Source of the DNA: Typha latifolia
Lineage: Eukaryota; Streptophyta; Magnoliopsida; Poales; Typhaceae
Reading direction: 5' to 3'
DNA: 64,000 nt
NCBI GenBank assembly: GCA_019914945.1
Contig: CM034113.1
Span: 2,294,001 to 2,358,000 of the forward strand
Part shown: positions 1 through 11,643 of the stretch, one piece after another
How positions within the stretch are numbered: position 1 is the first letter of the stretch
How the letters are laid out: every line of letters begins with the position of its first letter
Position numbers and translations under genes: made by a program
Notes under the pieces: model-generated
Seen by the model: the letters and a program-made list of their open reading frames with translations, nothing else
Told to the model about the DNA's origin: nothing
Databases searched by the model: none

Positions 1-40
1 ATAGTCTGGTAAATCATCTCCATTGCCACTGGTTCCATAA

Positions 41-1013
41 CCACCGGTTCCGTAGTCATCTCCTTTTTCTTGACTGTATCTACCTCCTCTATATTGATCA
101 TCCAATGAACCTCCGACATGAAAATGAATATTGTTCCGACTGGTAAGTCGTCTCCATAATATTTAATATAAATTTTTTTAATATATTTTATGTTTGATGT
201 ATTTTATATCTCATGGATTTTAATATTTAATATTTACATTGGAAAATAATTTTAAGTAATTATATTTTAGGACACATTGATGTTAAATAATAATAAAAAT
301 ATTTATTTTATAAATAATAAAATATTATACTCATTTTTATAAATAATAAAAAAAAATTAATTTAAATTAACTTAAAAATAGTTTAATATTAGACTCATTT
401 TAAAGGTCTCAACGAGACCTTTCCAACGGGACTATTTTTATTAAAAACTGATTAGTAAAATTAATTATATACTTAGTTAAACTAATTAAATTATTTAATA
501 AAGGATACATATATAACTAAAATTATTGAATGCAATACTTATTGGGCAAATTTAGAATTTTGGTAGAGCTCTAAATTTGGAGCCCCACTATAGCTAGCTC
601 CAAATTTGGAGCTAGTAATAAAGCCTGGTTGGAGGGAGCATCAGGCTCCAAATTCCAAGTTTGGAGCCCGGTTTGAGTTGCTCTAAGAAGAAAAAGAAAT
701 TGAAAAGAGAAGATCTCAAATGACTCCTTCACTACACCAAAAGTGACAAAATCAAAGTTCAAACAGATAGAAAGAATCAAATGTTATGAATGTCAATGAT
801 TTGTGTTTGGTTTATTTGTACTTATGTAATTGACAAATTATATTTTAAAATATAATTTATATTCATGTAATGTGTCTAGATTTTATGTATAAGCATATGC
901 ACAAAATATGAGATATTTAATGAAGAATATTGAAGTGGAAGATTAATGTTGAAGTCAAAGTATTCGAAGCGATTTTAGAATTGTTACTGAAATGATTAAA
1001 CGATGCCATGATG
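41..1013. repeat. Upstream duplicated block, copy A
   Basis: This stretch is repeated in the same orientation at about 15488-16452, with scattered substitutions and small indels. The match includes a shared palindromic segment (AAAGGTCTC around an AAC loop, about 401-422) and a pair of TTTGGAGCC-type inverted repeats near 575-690 that end in GGAGTTGCTCTAAG, the look of a MITE end. Similarity stops at about 1013, within GTGCCATGATGG-like sequence. The block is the upstream part of the duplicated unit carrying the DIR1-like gene at 5080. No gene is visible in it. Confidence 0.8.
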
Positions 1014-1017
1014 GATG

Positions 1018-2454
1018 CTAGAATTCTTATAGGCTTATACAACTCAAATTAGGACTTGCCTTATATGCTTACATAACTTAATTAGTCTTGTCTTAGAGAC
1101 TTACATAACTTAATTAGACTTGCCTTAAAAGTTTACATGACTTAATTAGACTTACATTTTGAGGCTTACATGACTTAACTAGACTTGCCTTAAAGACTTA
1201 CATAACTTAATTAGTCTTGTCTTAGAGACTTACATGATTTAGTTAGACTTGTCTTAGAAGCTTACATGACTTAATTAGACTTACATTTTTAGGTTTATAT
1301 GACTTAACTAGACTTGCCTTAAGTGCATACATAAAATATAAGCATAAATTAATTAGAAGATAAATAGACTCGATACATCAAGCCCAATGTCCTTATGATG
1401 CGATCTAATCTGACCTGATTCATATCAAGAGCTACCTTTACTTAGTCGATGGTGAATACGCAATCCAAAGCAAATTCAAGGGAGATTGCCGTCGTGGAAG
1501 ATCAAAAACTTATCTCCATCCCTCTAAAAGCTCTCTTGGTGCCACCACCACCACCACTAACCCGCATCATTGATGAACCACCCATGTGGGCGAAGGTACA
1601 AATCGAATCCATAGAAATTTGAAAGATCTATCAAAGGAAGCCACAAAATCCGCCATGGAGAACACTAAATGACTCAACAAAATGTTGCAAGCTTTAAAAG
1701 AGTCCTTCTGACCAAGCACCACCGCCACCCGAGGCAAAATAGTAAACCACAGTCAATGCACATCCTCCGACTACAGTAGAGCCCATACCATCTCTGCAAA
1801 TCCACCCCGATGCTGTAGCAATAGTCCCAACTCCATCTTCCCCGACTATAGTGATGCGATTCGGGTCTGATCAGATTAATTCACGGGAATATTGAGCTCG
1901 AATAATCGAGTATATTTATTTTTTAATTATTTTATGAATTAAGTCTTTTAGGCAAGTCTAGTTTAGTCATGTGAGCCATTAAGACAAGTCAAAATAAGTC
2001 ATGACAACCTTTAAGACAAGTCTAGTTTAAGGCAAGTCCAAATAAGTCACAACAACCTTTAAGGCAGGTCTAGTTAAGTTAACATTTAAGTTAAGTCCAA
2101 TTAAGTCAAGTAAGCCTTTAAGACAAGTCCTAATTCGAGTCGTGTCAGCCTTTAGGGCTAGTCCTAGTGAGACTCGTTATAACCGACCTATATATATAGA
2201 GGGATTGGGCTCCTTTATTAAGCATCCAAGCATTGAGCAAGTATTCTAGCCATGAGTTTATCTTAGGAGTAAGAGTAAGATAATATAGGAGTAGAAGTAA
2301 ATTAATCTCCCTTCATCACCACCATCGTTGCCTATCATCTTCCTCACCATCACCACCACCATCATCCCTCCTTCCAACCTCTCCATCTACCATCATTCAC
2401 CCTAATCAAGCATACACTCCCTTGTTGCCAATCATCTCTAGTTAGTTCGTAACA
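1018..2454. repeat. Inverted pair of LTR-like segments with internal minisatellite
   Basis: A degenerate tandem repeat of about 35-40 bp (core ACTTAATTAGACTTG) fills about 1030-1330. The reverse complement of the same repeat fills about 1935-2170. Just inside them are inverted copies of a block reading TGATGCGAT...ATTGGGCTCGA (1363-1415 on the minus strand, 1854-1915 on the plus strand). The plus copy resembles the LTR start at 40337, and its segment ends in TTCGTAACA at about 2454. I read this as two LTR fragments of one family lying head to head with about 440 bp between them. No protein is supported. Confidence 0.5.
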
Positions 2455-2940
2455 TATAGAGGAAACTAGGGCCTACAACTGTAGATCTCCACTGGTGCCT
2501 TTACATGAACGTCCAACCCAAACCACCACAGTCGATCTACCTTTGCACACAAGCCATGGGCTACTAGCCAATGGTGATTGTTGTAGCTATCAAGGACCAT
2601 CGGGTGGCCAAACCTGACAGCCACCTTCATAGTAATATATCACGAGACCTATCTCATTGGGGTGATTTCCTCGAGCCTCTCTATCATCATAGATCCACTA
2701 TAGTGGGGCTCTGCAACCACAACCACTAAGGGCCAATGGAATCGTTGGAGATATGTCATGGTCGCTCATCCAATAAGTCCAGCTGAGCTTGATATTTTTC
2801 CTCCACTGCTGCTCGTCGTCGTTCCATCGCCACAAGGACCCATCGAACACTGATTGCCGCCAACTAGGAAACTTGCCAAATAGCCACAGAGGCTACAACA
2901 TCCTGTGGTGGTGCCCCTAGGCTAAATTAATAATTCGGCC
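2455..2940 (-). repeat. Inverted copy of the sequence at about 5880-6700
   Basis: Reverse-complemented, about 2560-2940 aligns with about 5890-6290. A shared anchor is TTTAGCCTAGGGGCACCACC, followed by the same TAGCCTCT and GGCAATGGA-like blocks. The two copies therefore bracket the DIR1-like gene at 5080 as a long, diverged inverted repeat. Only fragmentary frames are present, so this is probably an old internal segment of a retrotransposon. Confidence 0.5.
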
Positions 2941-2944
2941 CTAG

Positions 2945-4985
2945 GAGTTAGCATTAGGGGGAAAGGGTAGAAGAGTTGAAATGCATGCTTCTCGAGATAG
3001 GCTGAATTTTGTGAATTTTTGTGACTCAGATTGGGACTCATGAGTATGACTGTTGGGCCCCAAGACGAGCCCAAGAATAACTTGTGGAATGACCCGGTAG
3101 ACCCTGCATCTAGCCCGAGCACAACATGAGCGAGAGCTGTGGGCCCATGACTCATGTGACCATCATCTACCATGAGATCACCCGGTACATGATGACGAAC
3201 TAAATGTGGAAATTTTAACTCGGACCATAAAGTTGAATTTTCCTAAATTCTTAAGAGGAGACTCACTAGATTAGACCTTCTTAGCGGAGCAATTTTTCAC
3301 GTACCATAGCATGTCTGACTATTACAAGGTCCAACTTGCATCATTTCACTTGGAGGCATGGTGATCATGCATGTGGTACCACTCTGTAGAGCGGACTTGA
3401 CCCTTTGAGTTTTGGTAGACTTTTGTTGATGCAATATGTGCTTGATTCGAGCCGACCGAGTATGAGGACTTCTAGGCAATGTTACCTAAAGTGACTCGGT
3501 CAACAATAGATTGGATTTATCAGACGAAGTTTGAATGGATCTGCAATCGGGTCGATCACCAAGTAGTCAGACTTGGCCCTGGAAAACACGTTCATTAGTG
3601 GGCTCAAGCTTTACTACAAGATGAGGTTAAGCCATGAGGCCCATTACTTTTAAAGAGACCTTCTCACTAGTGGTTTTAATGGAGTCCAAATTAGATCAAT
3701 GAACCAGATCCGCAAATAAGAGAAAAGAAAAGATGGCCCAAGCCCATGGCCCACTAGAGGTTGCACTTTCCTCAGCCTAGCCCACACAAATGGCCTAGCA
3801 AAACCAACAGCAAATGATTTAAAATTTATTGTTTAGAATTTAGATATTAGTTGTTTTTCTTAAAAAGAATACATCTAATGATTTAAAATTCTTACTCCAT
3901 ATTTTCTAAAAATGAAGGAAGAACTTAATTTTTATAAAAATTGAATTATTATTTTAAAGATAATCTCCCGATCCGCCAGTGATTGATTTCTTCGTGAATC
4001 GTAAAGAAAGAAGAGATTTATGTTATCTAATAGAAAAGTGTTAGCTACAAATGGATTCTAAAACCTTATTTCTCTCACACTTAATAAAAAAATAATCTGC
4101 AAAAAGTTTTTCTTTTTTCATAAATATCTTAAACCCATTTTTCAACTAGTTTAGAAATATTTTTAAGATTTTAAAAAACTGCAAAATTTTCAAACAACTC
4201 CTCGTGGAATCGATACCTTGTATGTCGATCTACTCTATAAATTTGTGCACTTACAAGTGTTACTTAATTTGTCATAACAAATGACTGTTGCAATTAAGGA
4301 TAAGATAAAAATATTAAAGTTTCTCAAAAATATTCATATTGTAATCTATTATAGTTTGGAATAATGAAAATTTATTTTGTAATATTCTATAATTTGGAAT
4401 AATAAAAGTTTAGCATATACTAATATAACTCTACTTGCATTTTGATACACATCAGTCTAACTCAATTTCTATTTTGAGAAGTCAATTTTTTATAATATAA
4501 TATGAATTCTCAAGTACAGTTGTACAATTCAATAGCCAAGTTGGTTTATATTGAATTATAATATGTATTTTTGCATATAATAATATAATGTAAGCTATAT
4601 TTGACAACTCAAAGTATTTACATCTTATGTATTAAGTGACTATCGTACTCCATTTTGTATCTTGACATCCTAGTTTGTTTACATTATCGATTCGAGGTTC
4701 AAAATAAGGTATGCACCCAATTCACTTTTATTATCCATTCAGAGGTCAAGACCCATCTAAACTAATTCATAGTTAAATTCAAAACAAATTAAAACTAACC
4801 AAAATTGTAAAGTCAACCCCTCTTTCAACGAAACAAATAAATGGAAGGTAAACCGACAAAATATGGTTTCAATAGGATCTCAACCACCCAACCACACTCT
4901 ATCTATATTTGCTAATCAATTTAATTCGTCCATCTGTTTGGCCACCGTTCAGATCCCTACATCGATGATCGGAGGCTATAAGACC
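2945..4985. other. Intergenic, no recognisable gene
   Basis: About 2 kb without a frame I can support. The first 900 bp is of mixed composition and resembles decayed repeat. From about 3820 it becomes strongly AT-rich. No RNA gene or clear transposon end was seen. Confidence 0.5.
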
Positions 4986-4990
4986 TCTTA

Positions 4991-5008
4991 TCTATCTATA
5001 TATATTAC
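4991..5008 (+). promoter_or_regulatory. TATA box of DIR1-like gene A
   Basis: A TATA-rich segment (CTATATATATTA) lies about 80 bp upstream of the ATG at 5080, in the position and context of the TTTATATATT element upstream of copy C (19576-19585). The sequences that follow it in A and C (GATTCAT, AATCCAATTT just before the ATG) are also conserved, which supports it as core promoter. Confidence 0.6.
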
Positions 5009-5079
5009 TTCTTCTTCCATACTTTGATTCATTAGCTCACCAATTCATAGACCTGAAACAAGGATCCAATTTAATCAAA

Positions 5080-5397
5080 ATGGAGTTCCTCCGAATGGCC
5101 ACAGTAGTGCTCATAATGACGGTGGTCATCGGGGATACGGCGGTAACCGTATCGAAGGTCGACGCTGGATTAGTTTGTGGTATGACATATAAAGGTATAA
5201 ATGCATGCAAACCGTCAATTAGCGGCTCAAATCCAAAGCCACCAACAAAGCAATGTTGTAGTGACCTAGCTACCACCGACCTCCCTTGTCTCTGCACTTA
5301 CAAGAATTCTTTCCTTTTTCGGGTGTTAGGCATCGACTCAAACCTTGCCATGCAGCTGCCGCCCAAGTGCAACCTCAAGCTACCAGCTCATTGCTAA
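5080..5397 (+). CDS. DIR1-like secreted lipid-transfer protein, copy A
   Basis: A single-exon gene of 105 residues in the plant non-specific lipid-transfer / 2S-albumin fold family. It is closest in layout to the DIR1 group, which binds lipids in the apoplast and is implicated in systemic acquired resistance. Residues 7-24 form a hydrophobic signal peptide, with cleavage probably near residue 29. The mature part has exactly eight cysteines at 33, 43, 59, 60, 70, 72, 97 and 105, spaced C-X9-C-X15-CC-X9-CXC-X24-C-X7-C, which predicts four disulfides. A proline-rich PKPP element precedes the CC pair, as the PxxP element does in DIR1. The ATG at 5080 follows AATCAAA and matches the start used in copy C. 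The DIR1 subgroup is inferred from spacing and motifs. Family membership is secure, but the physiological role is not shown by sequence. Confidence 0.9.
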   Translation: MEFLRMATVVLIMTVVIGDTAVTVSKVDAGLVCGMTYKGINACKPSISGSNPKPPTKQCCSDLATTDLPCLCTYKNSFLFRVLGIDSNLAMQLPPKCNLKLPAHC

Positions 5398-5705
5398 TTG
5401 GGCCATGTGTGCTTTTTTGGAATAATTTGAAGTACTACTTTCTGATATATAATTGTGTATCATTTTAAGTTATCTTATATGATGTCTAATGGCTGAATAA
5501 TATATATATTATGGTTTCATTCGATGTAAAGGTCTTTTCATGCATGTTATAACAAAGAGAAGATCTATCGAGACTGCCCTTATCATCTTTTCTTTCCTCA
5601 ATCTTTTGTTAATTACTAATACCCCTTTCTAATGAACATAAATAGGAGAAAATAACTCTAATAAGCAAGTAATCAAATCCAGATAAAGATATATATATAT
5701 ATATA
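5398..5705 (+). repeat. 3' flank of copy A, shared with copy B
   Basis: The 3' untranslated and downstream sequence aligns with 17175-17465, through the AATAATATATAT signal, the GAGAAGATCT block and the CTAATGAACATAAATAGGAG block. The last block is also found downstream of the Hev b 5-like stop (22565-22605). The match ends abruptly at about 5705, where unrelated repeat DNA starts, so the partner gene of this unit has been lost. Confidence 0.75.
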
Positions 5706-5879
5706 ACACCCCACTAATCGAATCGTTCCACCACTCACCCTCAAGCTCATACTTGGGCTCGGGGTCATGCACATAGGCCTCAAGCTAGTTTATATGATGC
5801 GGTTGAACCAATTCGTAGAAAATTTTGCCTACCTCAAAATTTGCGCACTTCATCTTCTCCATGCAAGTGGCCTAACCCT

Positions 5880-6780
5880 TTGGCTGAATTTAGATTTTAG
5901 CCTAGGGGCACCACCATAGGCCGCTATAGCCTCTAGGTTGATTGCTAGTGGCAGTCGCCATCTAGTAGGTCCACGTGGTGACAAGTGGCAATGGAAGGCT
6001 GAAATTGAGCTCGGGCTCGAGCTAGTTCCATAGCGGGTAGCACATGGAACAACTAGCCCCTAGTGTTTGCGAAAGAGACCTTTGTCCCTCTACTGGAGAG
6101 CTGAGGCAGCGAGAAGCACCGCGAGGCTATCCCAACGAAGGGATTGCCCCTCACCCTCTTGCGTGGTGGTAGACATCGAGTTCAGCCACCCGACGGTTGC
6201 TAGCAGCCCACCACTAGCTAGCAGTCAACCCGACAATGCCAACCGTGGTCGCTGGTGGTTGTGGAAGTGCTGAACCCGTGGCCACTAGTCGCGGGTTTGC
6301 TGCAGCGATAACCATCGTCATTGGTGAGCTGAGATAGTGATTGGACATGGTGGTTCGGGCCAATGTGGGCTAGATCACCACTAATGGAAAGCTAGGATTT
6401 TTTACCTAGCTTCCACCACGAGTGATGAAGATGACCTCACCCCACCTCAGCCAGCTACTTTGCACTACTACGATGATTGTCTAGATCTTTGGTCGTGGGA
6501 GGATCTCCACCACAATCAAGGGAGGAGTTTTGGGCACTATTTGGGACTCTCCTCCACCTCCCTCACAAGTAAAATCCTCAAGCAACGACTAGCATGTTTC
6601 CACCATAGTCGGTGGAGCTATCGACGCAGGGTGGCCATGCTAGGCTAGTTGCTGTTGCTGGTGGTGATGGCTGCATCGATGAAACACTCAGAAAAAAATG
6701 GAGATGAGCTCTTGGTCCTCGATGCTTGCTCCTTCCTTGTTCATTTTCTTCAATCTTGTGCTAACTATTAACTAGAACGT
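5880..6780 (+). repeat. Decayed repeat, inverted partner of 2455-2940
   Basis: GC-richer sequence sharing an inverted match with about 2455-2940. It lies next to a primer-site-like sequence at about 6783 and an LTR-like segment, so in minus orientation it would be the internal region just downstream of a 5' LTR. Short open frames here are interrupted and match nothing I recognise. Confidence 0.4.
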
Positions 6781-6782
6781 CG

Positions 6783-7238
6783 GTTCTAATACCAATATTA
6801 TGAACATGATCTAGATCAATCTAGAGGCAAGAAAAATTTTGTATCGTAGCTTCGTGAGTTAGGGTTCTAATGGCTTTAGTTTCACATGAATTAAAGGTTG
6901 ATATGAAAAGATAAAAATAAAGCAGTGGAAAAAGATATAAACGGGGTAGATCGATAAATATCCAACATTGCAACGGTCGTCGAAAGGTGGCGGATGGCCA
7001 AGAGTGGTGATGGACGGTATAGTAGGGTGGCTCAAGGAGGTAAATAATGGCTAAGATTTGGAAGCTTAGAAGAGTTCTATGGTTACTATTTACTCCTACG
7101 AAGATAAAAGCAATGTAATGGCTATGGTAAAAGATAAAGGCAATAATAATAAGTTGGCTAAACACAAGATTTATTCAACGATAATAATCACTCATGACCA
7201 ATCCTATTTATAGAAGTAGAGTCCTAGCGGATCAGAAT
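6783..7238 (-). mobile_element. LTR fragment with primer-site-like flank (family of 14.8, 25.7 and 40.3 kb)
   Basis: Read on the minus strand, this matches segments at about 14839-15410 and 40730-41150 (+) and 25735-26130 (-). Shared landmarks include the GCCACCCTAC / GGCCATCC / CGCCACC run and the downstream GACC...ATTTT blocks. At its left end GTTCTAATACCA is the complement of a decayed TGGTATCAGAAC primer site, so this is the 3' end of an LTR. It is cut at 7243 by the large element starting at 7244. Confidence 0.55.
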
Positions 7239-7243
7239 CATAT
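7239..7243. repeat. Target-site duplication CATAT (left)
   Basis: CATAT directly before TGTAACAACC. The same five bases follow GTTACA at 14546-14550. A perfect 5-bp duplication is what an LTR-retrotransposon integrase leaves, and it defines the element as 7244-14545. Confidence 0.8.
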
Positions 7244-10200
7244 TGTAACAACCTATCCTTAAAAAAAAATTATTAATCTTTGCATGGGCATGACATGCCC
7301 GGCCACAGTGTGGCCGGCCTCGTGCCCATGCAATGGGGCACAGCGTGGGGGTGGTACCATGCACCCCCTCGCGTCGTCACCGCCACCTCCGTGAGAGCCG
7401 GTCAGATCTTTCTCCTTCTCTCTTTTCTTCTCTCTTCTTTTCTCTCTCTCTCTCTCTCTCTCTCTTTTCCTTCATGCTGCCGCCAGCCTACCGCCACCGG
7501 GGTAAGCCTCTCTTTTTCTCTCTTTCTCCCTCTCTCTATCTCTCTCTCTCTAGTTCCCTTTCTCTTGCCCTTAGGCTTAGACTCGCCGGAGCCGAGCCGC
7601 CAGCGAGAGGCCGGCCGCTGGATGGCCACTAGCGGCCGGTGCCCTCCCCGCCGACCCGAGTTTGCACTTCCCTCCCTCCTCTTCCTCCTTTTCTTCTCTT
7701 CTCTTCTCTTCTCTTCTCTTCTCTTCTTCTTCTCTTCTCTTCTTCTTCTTCTTTCTTCTTCTTCTTCTATCTTCTTTCTTCTTCCTTTCGTCTTCTTCTT
7801 CCTCAGCTGCTTCTTCTCTTCTTTTTTCTACAACAGTACTAGGCTCGACCCAGCACTTTAGCAGGCCAGTGCTAGACGAAGCCCATCATCCTTATTTTTA
7901 TTTATTTATTTAAGTATTTTTTTCTTAATTAATGCAAATAGATTATTTAGACATTAATTATTTTAATAATATATATATATATTCTTCAATAAGATTAGTA
8001 TTAATTATAATTTGTATAATTAATAATTAATTAGGTATAAATATAGGTAATACTCATATTTATTTATTTATTTATATCTCTATTAGATTAATATATATAT
8101 ATATATATTTGTAAATTATAATTATCAAATTTATATTCTAATATTCTTATGAGATACATTTTAAATAATTCTAATAATTTATTATATATTATTATTTTAT
8201 AACAAATAAAATAATAAGCTTAAGTATTTATTTATTATTTTATAAAGTAATGACTACATAGTCCCTAATTAATCAAGATATAATTTAATTATAATTAGGT
8301 TCTTATCTATACTTATATTTTTATTTATAATTAAAAATCTAGCTAGCTATAAAGATAAGTAGAAATTCTAAAATTTAATAAATCATCATATTTTACATGA
8401 ACGGATTTTAATTAGATGAACGACTAACTTCTTGCTATTTTCAGATCCCGAACTCCCATATTTGAGACTCTGTGGAACTTGCTAGCGATGAGTGTCACTC
8501 GGTTAATTGGCGAATGTAATGGATACGTGGTTTGCGTCTTCTGATCAAGGTGAGTAGTCTTATCCCCTAGAAGCCTTTCTTGAATTAGGATATATTATAT
8601 ATTATGTACATGCATATTTTGGCATCCAGCATGATTATATGATTTTATCTAGAGATGATTACAGTTGATCATATTTTTATCATGCATCTAATTAGGCTGA
8701 TCTTGGATATAAGTATGATGATGATATATAAAGATGAGGAGAGATGATTATACTGTTGTAAGGTTATCTCTAGTTGATCTTTAGCATGAGTACGCATGTA
8801 ATAGATTAGCATGAGTATGCATGTGTTGATTACATAGTTGGAGACTACATTGTATCATTTTTCTCATGATTCCTATTCCACCTAAATTTTTGTTATGCAT
8901 TGACTTATTATCGTACTGGATATATGCATATGATCTGTCATTTAGAAGAAAAGCATGAAATGTGATTGATAGGATAGTTGATAGAAAGCGTGAGAATACC
9001 CGAGTGGGAGCGAGGGTTAGGACGCGCTTGGTGAATGATTGATCGCTCGACATAGTCGCGATCCTGTTGGCCTTACGTCCGAGGTCATTAGTCTGTGTGC
9101 ACAGCAGACATTCGAACACATATCGTTCGCTAGGGCATATGTGGCGAGTTATCCTCACGAGGTTTCTATTCGCTAGAAAGGTGCCCAGTCTGGATGGATG
9201 TTGATACCCTTAATAGATAGCAGGGTATGATTATATTTAAGATACTTCTTGCGGATGGCAGAGTATGCTTTGAGCCTTCGGGCATGATGTTGAGACCGGG
9301 TACCAAGTGTTGAGTGTGCATAGTGGTCTAGTATGATGATGACATATAGAGATGACATTGATGACTGAGATGTTGAGAAATGTATATGATTTCAGTATCA
9401 TTTGATTGCCTAATTATTGAGTGGTCAATATACATCATATATAATTGCATTTGATATCATAGCATTGTCATGGTCGGCATGCATCATGTGTCATATTTGA
9501 GAGAAAGTTATGATGATAGTATGACATAGAAATTTGTTTACTCATTGTCGAGGATTATATATTTTTATCAGTTATGACATGTTATCTATATTTTATTTAT
9601 GTATTATTGAGAACACATTCATTTACTCATTCATAACATGATACACTTTCTGATTCATATTATCCAGTACCTGATTTATTATCTGTTTAGCTTCATTGAT
9701 TCGAGGTAAGGTCTATTCACTGAGCATTTTGCTCATGACTCGTTTTATTTCTTTTTTTTAACCCCCACAGATATTATGGTACGTGATACGAACTTGAGAT
9801 ATCCTGATGAGATATTTTAGAGCAAAGATGAGGTGAGCTATAGATGCGAGACGGTATAGATGATAGTTTATATAGAAATTGAGTTGTACTAGTATTTGAT
9901 ATTTGTACTCTTTTGTATTAGACAATGATTTGTATAATACAGGTTGAATCATGGCGTACTCTTATATTAGTTGTTTTAGTTGTATCTCTATGGTTTGTTT
10001 TGGCCTGTGTGGGTCCTACTAGATTATGTAGTAGTCTAGTGTATATTTTTATAGGTTTATTTGGTTAATAGTATGATTTATTTGGTGATAGATTATGTGA
10101 CCATGGATATATTAGCAGGTTTTATTTGATGATGTCATGATTATATGTGCACAGGAGAGTTTCTGTGCGTGACGGGCCCCGCCCAACCTATCGCGTGCAC

Positions 10201-10259
10201 CGTGCATGTCGTGTGGGCGCGTGGGAGTGCACGTGCCTATGCCGGGCTGGGGCGTTACA
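7244..10259 (+). repeat. Left LTR of the 7.24-14.55 kb element
   Basis: Order of parts: a GC-rich 5' end with a GGCCGGCC-type palindrome; a 450-bp pyrimidine tract (CT and TTC runs, about 7395-7850); AGTGCTGGACGAAGCCC; an AT-rich section; a 1.2-kb block conserved among copies from about 8450; and a CpG-rich last 115 bp ending GGGGCGTTACA. It is nearly identical to 11575-14545 over long stretches (for example 8100-8450 against 12360-12715). No ORF is shared by the two. Confidence 0.75.
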
Positions 10260-11568
10260 GTAATTTATATTTTTGGATGTCTTCTGATCTACAAGAAGCA
10301 GCTAGTGTCAGTTATTTTATTAGCAGATCATAATAGCATTACCAATTCGGGAGATTAATCTTAGTAGCTTTAGTTCATGTACAATATTTTGTGGATTTGT
10401 CCAAGGCATGTTTATGTATTCTTAAAGATCAAGTATGATGGACTAGTAAATATTTGTGTGGCAATGGATTAATATGATGAATTGAATATTATATATGTCG
10501 AGATATTGAAGAGATTATTAGATTACTTAGTAGAACTCAGTAGATAGTCTTTGGATCTGAATATTGTTATCATGAAGTGATATTTTATGGATATATTTGC
10601 GGCGCTAGTAATTAAATAGATAAAAATCAAACTTGAGTTATGTGAATCGAGGAATGAATAGTTTGGATATAGAAAGTGATTGATAGAAAGATTATTATAA
10701 AGTTTATCATGTATATTTCTAGAGATAGTTTGAATCTAACTTTAAGATATTGCAAATTAAGAAGGAAGATAATGTGGAGAATCAGAAGAGGATATAAATT
10801 TTGTTTGAAGTTGCATTATGATTTACATTGATAGGCTGAATTTGATGCACTGCATGTTATTCTTAAGAATGTATTATGAATACACGTTGATATTGTAGTC
10901 TTATATGGATAGGTGTGATCCCTTATATTGATTTATCTAATAATTTGTATAATTATTTAAGCATATGAGCAGTGCACTTTAAATAAGAGAGCTTGTGCTA
11001 TCACCTATATTTTATGAGGATATCAGATGATGATGAGTATGTTTAGATTAGTGACATTATTTGTTAGAAAGAGAAGCATGAGGTAAATATTTCGGATATT
11101 CTTGAAATAACTTGTATTTATCATTCTACTTGGTATTAGTGATAGTATTGAGTAATAATCCATTGAGTATGCTTGGGATCGAAGTATATATTCAGTAGAT
11201 TGGAGATAATTTACTTAACTAGGTTGTATCGTATTATCATAGGTGATTATGGCATTATGATGTTGTACTGTCGTAGTTAGCAAGAAAAGTGATAAATTTG
11301 GATAGCTTGACATATTTTAGAGTAGAATATGATTCAAGTAATAGATGGCAACACTTTTTATATTGTAGAATGAATGTACTCTTTTTGACAGAACAGTGAT
11401 ATTATTGATGTGTATAGAAATGGTATAATTACCTGACTGACCTAGATTTAGAAATTTTAATTTTGTAAGGGAGTTACTTGTGGTGATATAAGTTATAGAT
11501 TTGAAAAAGTAAGATTGCACCAGTTGTCGATTTGAGTAGAACGTAGTGAAACTAGATATGTGGATTTT
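10260..11568 (+). other. Internal segment of the 7.24-14.55 kb element
   Basis: About 1.3 kb of AT-rich DNA between the two LTRs, with stops in every frame. It may be a heavily mutated remnant of a pol region, but no catalytic motif could be read. There is no clear primer site at its start or polypurine tract at its end. Confidence 0.6.
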
Positions 11569-11595
11569 CTTACAACCCCTCCCACCACCTCTCTT

Positions 11596-11643
<48 letters not shown>

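Noticed and set aside
1030..1330. CRISPR-like regular repeats
   Set aside because: The units are degenerate and directly abutting without unique spacers, and the genome is a plant.
3297..3479. Small basic frame in the 3-kb region
   Set aside because: No family, no conservation with copy B, and surrounded by decayed repeat DNA.
7280..7913. Several overlapping Ser/Leu/Phe-rich or Arg/Glu-rich open frames (also at 11317-11943, 33774-34371, 41663-42082 and 46668-47316)
   Set aside because: They are translations of CT/TTC or GA tracts in the 3-kb LTR. They are open in several frames at once and differ among copies.
10260..11568. Degenerate gypsy pol inside the 3-kb-LTR element
   Set aside because: No RT, integrase or RNase H motif could be read in any frame. 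Too weak to call.
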